This document shows positions 39,387 through 41,465 of a stretch of DNA of 41,465 nt, piece by piece. The notes beneath the pieces are model-generated. The model was not told the DNA's origin. It saw nothing but the letters and a program-made list of their open reading frames with translations, and made no database searches. The stretch spans positions 1 to 41,465 of the forward strand of contig JBJEOB010000119.1 of assembly GCA_051880495.1 (NCBI GenBank). Reading direction: 5' to 3'. Both the position numbers and the translations under genes were made by a program. This DNA comes from MGBC120314 sp051880495 (GTDB taxonomy: Bacteria; Bacillota; Clostridia; Lachnospirales; Lachnospiraceae). Every line of letters begins with the position of its first letter. Within the stretch, counting starts at the first letter, position 1.

Positions 39387-39477
39387 AATTATAATTCTCC
39401 TTATGCAATTTTAAATGAGATCTGGGGCTTGCAGCCTCGTCTAAATTATTTGTTAACCTATGACTGTCATGACTCAT
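39361..39477 (-). CDS. Possible 38-residue leader peptide overlapping the mgtE start
   Basis: An ATG at 39477 stands 6 nt after a good ribosome site (AGGTGG) and opens 38 codons (starts MSHDSHRLTNNLDEA, ends NYGKTERIN). The frame runs through the mgtE ribosome site and overlaps the first 26 nt of mgtE in another frame. The peptide is hydrophilic, rich in His, Asn, Arg and Lys, with no membrane segment. Its translation could couple to or interfere with that of mgtE. No homology is claimed; the frame may be fortuitous, but start and spacing are unusually good. Confidence 0.4.
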   Translation of the reverse strand: MSHDSHRLTNNLDEAASPRSHLKLHKENYNYGKTERIN

Positions 39478-39489
39478 CTAAAACCACCT
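39409..39489 (-). promoter_or_regulatory. Foldable leader RNA upstream of mgtE
   Basis: TTTTAGATGAG (39483-39473) can pair with CTCATTTAAAA (39419-39409) with one mismatch. It encloses two hairpins, ATGACAGTCAT (39470-39460) and GGCTGCAAGCC (39436-39426), giving a three-way-junction shape. The outer stem would cover the leader-peptide start codon and ends just before the mgtE ribosome site. I do not recognise an M-box, the usual magnesium riboswitch. Confidence 0.45.
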
Positions 39490-39498
39490 GCCTTTCGA

Positions 39499-39504
39499 AT
39501 TATA
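39499..39504 (-). promoter_or_regulatory. Probable -10 element of mgtE
   Basis: A perfect TATAAT on the minus strand places the start near 39492, just before the leader-peptide ribosome site. The -35 region is poor. Confidence 0.4.
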
Positions 39505-39542
39505 ATTACATTAATAAAGCATATTCACTTAATGATATAACA

Positions 39543-39573
39543 TAAAAATAGGGTTGTCAATTAACAACCCTAT
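39543..39573 (-). terminator. Intrinsic terminator of the DUF1540 gene
   Basis: The perfect 10-bp stem ATAGGGTTGT/ACAACCCTAT with a T-rich tail on the minus strand, about 35 nt after the stop. Confidence 0.88.
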
Positions 39574-39607
39574 GAAAAATTATTAAAAAAATTATTATAT
39601 TGTGAAT

Positions 39608-39919
39608 TTATCTGCAGCGGAATGTTGCACATTCTGTCTGTTCAGTTGAATCTGCACTGTGACCTACTACGCCTACATGCGTAGCCTTACAAACCTTATT
39701 ATCGTTATATACACAATTCACTGCAGAACATTCAATATCAACCTTGCTGTCAGGACATTTACAGTCATTTGTGCAGCCACAGCCTCTCTTGTCAAAGCTG
39801 TCACAGCATGTAGATTCACTTCTTACTGCATCGCTTCCCTCAACCTTGATACTTCCCTTACAGCATTTATCTGATTCGTTATGCACACAGGTAACAACGT
39901 TACACTCTAAAACTGCCAT
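39608..39919 (-). CDS. Cysteine-rich DUF1540 protein with two repeats
   Basis: This 103-residue protein is built of two similar Cys-rich modules. Each starts with the DUF1540 pattern: LECNVVTCVHNESDKCCKGSI (residues 4-24) and IECSAVNCVYNDNKVCKATHV in the second half. They are separated by a Cys-dense bridge (CGCTNDCKC) and each ends in C-(A/D)-(T/S)-F. Metal binding is likely; the function is unknown. It is a single-gene transcript with a strong AAAGGAGGT site. The palindromic repeat copy 4 lies just upstream. Confidence 0.92.
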   Translation of the reverse strand: MAVLECNVVTCVHNESDKCCKGSIKVEGSDAVRSESTCCDSFDKRGCGCTNDCKCPDSKVDIECSAVNCVYNDNKVCKATHVGVVGHSADSTEQTECATFRCR

Positions 39920-39939
39920 ACAAATACCTCCTTTTATTT

Positions 39940-39969
39940 GATAGGAAATTGCGTCGCAATTATTCTATC
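39940..39969. repeat. Dispersed palindromic repeat, copy 4
   Basis: GATAGGAAATTGC, GTC centre, GCAATTATTCTATC. It lies about 20 bp before the DUF1540 start codon, in the same orientation relative to its gene as copy 2. Confidence 0.85.
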
Positions 39970-40053
39970 TTGTTCATATTTAGTATTACCTCTTTCAATT
40001 ACTTTATTCATGAATAATTTTTAAATTTTGTTAATTTATCTACTATTAATCTA

Positions 40054-40082
40054 TTGATAATCTATGAAATTTAAAGTAAAAT
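40054..40082 (+). promoter_or_regulatory. Sigma-A promoter of the lactonase-fold gene
   Basis: TTGATA, 17 nt, TAAAAT; predicted start near 40089, about 24 nt before the ATG. Confidence 0.75.
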
Positions 40083-40112
40083 ATTCTATAACAACAACGG
40101 AGGTATATCGAC

Positions 40113-41168
40113 ATGAGTAATGATAAATATGTGGCATATGTAAGCAGTTATACCAACAATGCCAAAAGTAAGGGTTATGGCATTCATATATATGATATGG
40201 ATGTTGATGCCGGACGTGTTACAGAGCGTTCTGCAGTTAAAATTAACAATTCTTCATATGTAATCCTCTCAACAGATGAGAAATATCTCTACTCTATCTG
40301 CGACGAAGGTATTGCATCATATTCCATCCTTCCTGATGGTGAGCTTTCTCTGCTTGGTGTTGCAGATATCAACGGTATGCGTGGCTGCCATATCTCAACA
40401 ACCAAAGACAATACATATATGTTTGTTTCAGGATACCATGATGGTAAAATCACTGTGCTTCACATTAATGAAGACGGCAGTGTTGGTGCTATTGCTGATG
40501 AAATATTCCATAACGGACTTGGAAGCGTTGCAGAGCGTAACTTCCGCCCACACATCAGTTGCGCCATCTTAACACCTGATGAAGAAATCCTGTGTGTATG
40601 TGACCCGGGAATTGACCAGATTAAATTATATGAATTTAACAAAGACACGGGCAAATTAAAGCTTACTGACATTTTAAGAGTACAGCTCGAATCCGCTCCA
40701 AGACAGATTATGTTCTCTGCGGACGGCAGATTCGCATATGTATTATGTGAGCTAAAGAATTTTATAGATGTCTACGCGTACAACAAAGATGCCAAGGAAC
40801 GTTTTGAATTCATCCAGAACATTTTCACTGTAAGAAAACAGCACCAGCAGAATACTGCTGCTGCATCAATGCGTTTTTCCATCAACGGCAATCATGTATT
40901 CTGCACCAATGCAGGCGATGATACATTAACCATCTACAATGTGGACAAGAAGACCGGTCTTCTGACAATGAATTCTTCGCTTCCAATCAGTGGTGATTAT
41001 CCAAAAGACGTATGTATTTTCCCTGACTGCAACCATGTTATTAGTGTCAATCAGGACAGTAATACTCTTACAACTTTCACCATTAATTACCAGAAGGGCC
41101 TTATCGTTATGAATGGTAAGGAGCAAAAGATTATCCAGCCAAACAACATGATTATTAAAAAACTTTAA
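40113..41168 (+). CDS. Seven-bladed beta-propeller lactonase-family protein (6-phosphogluconolactonase YbhE-like)
   Basis: This is a cytoplasmic beta-propeller of 351 residues. Repeated blade motifs end in strands such as KYLYSICDEGIASYSILPDG, TYMFVSGYHDGKITVLHINEDG, GRFAYVLCELKNFIDVYAYN and HVFCTNAGDDTLTIYNVDKKTG. The pattern FRPHISCAILTPDEEILCVCDPGIDQIKLYEFN with PHxS is typical of Pgl/YbhE-type enzymes, which hydrolyse 6-phosphogluconolactone in the oxidative pentose phosphate route. In anaerobes lacking that route the true substrate may differ. The ribosome site is GGAGGTATATCGAC. It is one of two plus-strand genes, with its own promoter and terminator. Confidence 0.9.
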   Translation: MSNDKYVAYVSSYTNNAKSKGYGIHIYDMDVDAGRVTERSAVKINNSSYVILSTDEKYLYSICDEGIASYSILPDGELSLLGVADINGMRGCHISTTKDNTYMFVSGYHDGKITVLHINEDGSVGAIADEIFHNGLGSVAERNFRPHISCAILTPDEEILCVCDPGIDQIKLYEFNKDTGKLKLTDILRVQLESAPRQIMFSADGRFAYVLCELKNFIDVYAYNKDAKERFEFIQNIFTVRKQHQQNTAAASMRFSINGNHVFCTNAGDDTLTIYNVDKKTGLLTMNSSLPISGDYPKDVCIFPDCNHVISVNQDSNTLTTFTINYQKGLIVMNGKEQKIIQPNNMIIKKL

Positions 41169-41178
41169 TTAAAAACAC

Positions 41179-41246
41179 AACCCCATAGGTATTTATATGC
41201 ACAATGTCATAAGGGCATCAGCATACTTTACCTATGGGGATTTTTA
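41179..41246 (+). terminator. Intrinsic terminator of the lactonase-fold gene
   Basis: The arms CCCCATAGGTA (41181) and TACCTATGGGG (41229) enclose a 37-nt insert with its own weaker hairpin (ATATGC/GCATA), followed by ATTTTT. Confidence 0.85.
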
Positions 41247-41284
41247 ATGCTATAACTTCAAAAATTATCTAAATTACCCTTGAT

Positions 41285-41464
41285 TTACTCGTTTAATATT
41301 CTTTCAACCTTTTTTAATGGAACCTGAAGTCTTTCTGCAATCAAATATGCAGGAGTCCCTTTTTGGGCAAGCTTATACACTTCGATTATCAACCGGGCCT
41401 CATCAAGTTCGCTCTGCGTGTCATTCACTTCATTTTGCAGATACTCTATCTTTTCTCTGTCCGC
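41285..41464 (-). CDS. 3' end of an unidentified gene (runs off window edge)
   Basis: Fifty-nine codons are open on the minus strand to a TAA at 41285. A coiled-coil-like stretch (REKIEYLQNEVNDTQSELDEARLIIEVYKLA) is followed by what looks like a small helix-turn-helix (GTPAYLIAERLQVPLKKVERILNE). The start lies beyond the right edge. I do not recognise the family; a DNA-binding or membrane-proximal regulator is possible. Confidence 0.7.
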   Translation of the reverse strand, partial: ADREKIEYLQNEVNDTQSELDEARLIIEVYKLAQKGTPAYLIAERLQVPLKKVERILNE

Positions 41465-41465
41465 A

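Noticed and set aside
39387..39545. M-box magnesium riboswitch before mgtE
   Set aside because: The conserved M-box core motifs are not visible and the leader is too short for the usual structure of about 160 nt.

Overview
The window looks like chromosomal DNA from a low-GC Gram-positive anaerobe of the Clostridia, most probably family Lachnospiraceae. The evidence is AT-rich intergenic DNA, strong AGGAGG-type ribosome binding sites, a division cluster headed by mraZ, class I ketol-acid reductoisomerase, paired DUF1292/DUF1540 proteins and a CptIN/ToxIN-like RNA toxin system. This placement rests on gene content and remembered family traits, not on a database search. Almost every gene is on the minus strand. 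The exceptions are the DUF1292 gene at 34218 and the lactonase-fold gene at 40113.

Layout by region. (1) 1-9300 is the division (dcw) cluster, read right to left: mraZ, rsmH, ftsL, two class B penicillin-binding proteins, ftsW, ftsQ/divIB and ftsZ. The murein-precursor genes that usually sit inside this cluster (mraY, murD, murE, murF, murG) are absent. A promoter with a ladder of MraZ-type boxes precedes mraZ. ftsZ starts at a TTG and ends in an intrinsic terminator, and the 5' end of a class IIC group II intron follows directly and runs off the left edge. (2) 9300-11840 holds ychF, then a type III toxin-antitoxin locus (ToxN/AbiQ/CptN-like endoribonuclease plus antitoxin RNA), then a five-unit 53-bp tandem array. 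(3) 11860-16590 holds two surface-sensing modules: an ECF sigma factor with a membrane anti-sigma-like partner, and a BlaI/BlaR1-like repressor/metalloprotease pair. (4) 16690-25700 holds an MmcQ-MGMT fusion protein; then a five-gene co-directional set (26-residue repeat protein, FapA/DUF342 protein, two AstE/AspA-like zinc-hydrolase paralogues of which one has lost its metal ligands, membrane sulfatase); then a nuclease-helicase fusion. (5) 25700-30720 holds an Rpn/PDDEXK transposase-family pseudogene, an ECF transporter S component, a surface lipoprotein with a beta-helix-like domain, a 118-bp inverted-repeat element, and ilvN-ilvC. (6) 30740-34100 is a four-gene operon (maf, HAD phosphatase, small acidic protein, parvulin-like protein) preceded by an Lrp-family regulator. 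(7) 34200-41465 holds DUF1292, a UvrD/PcrA-like helicase, gltX, mgtE with an unusual leader, a DUF1540 protein, the lactonase-fold protein and the 3' end of an unidentified gene.

The division genes form one transcription unit under probable MraZ autoregulation, with an extra promoter before ftsZ. Three dispersed repeat types occur in gaps between genes: a palindrome of about 40 bp present in four copies, a recurring terminator-like hairpin present twice, and a single 118-bp inverted repeat. The leads I rate highest are the type III toxin-antitoxin locus, the intron behind the ftsZ terminator, the active/inactive zinc-hydrolase pair with its repeat-protein neighbour, the deleted Rpn gene that keeps its internal start, and the mgtE leader with an overlapping 38-codon reading frame.
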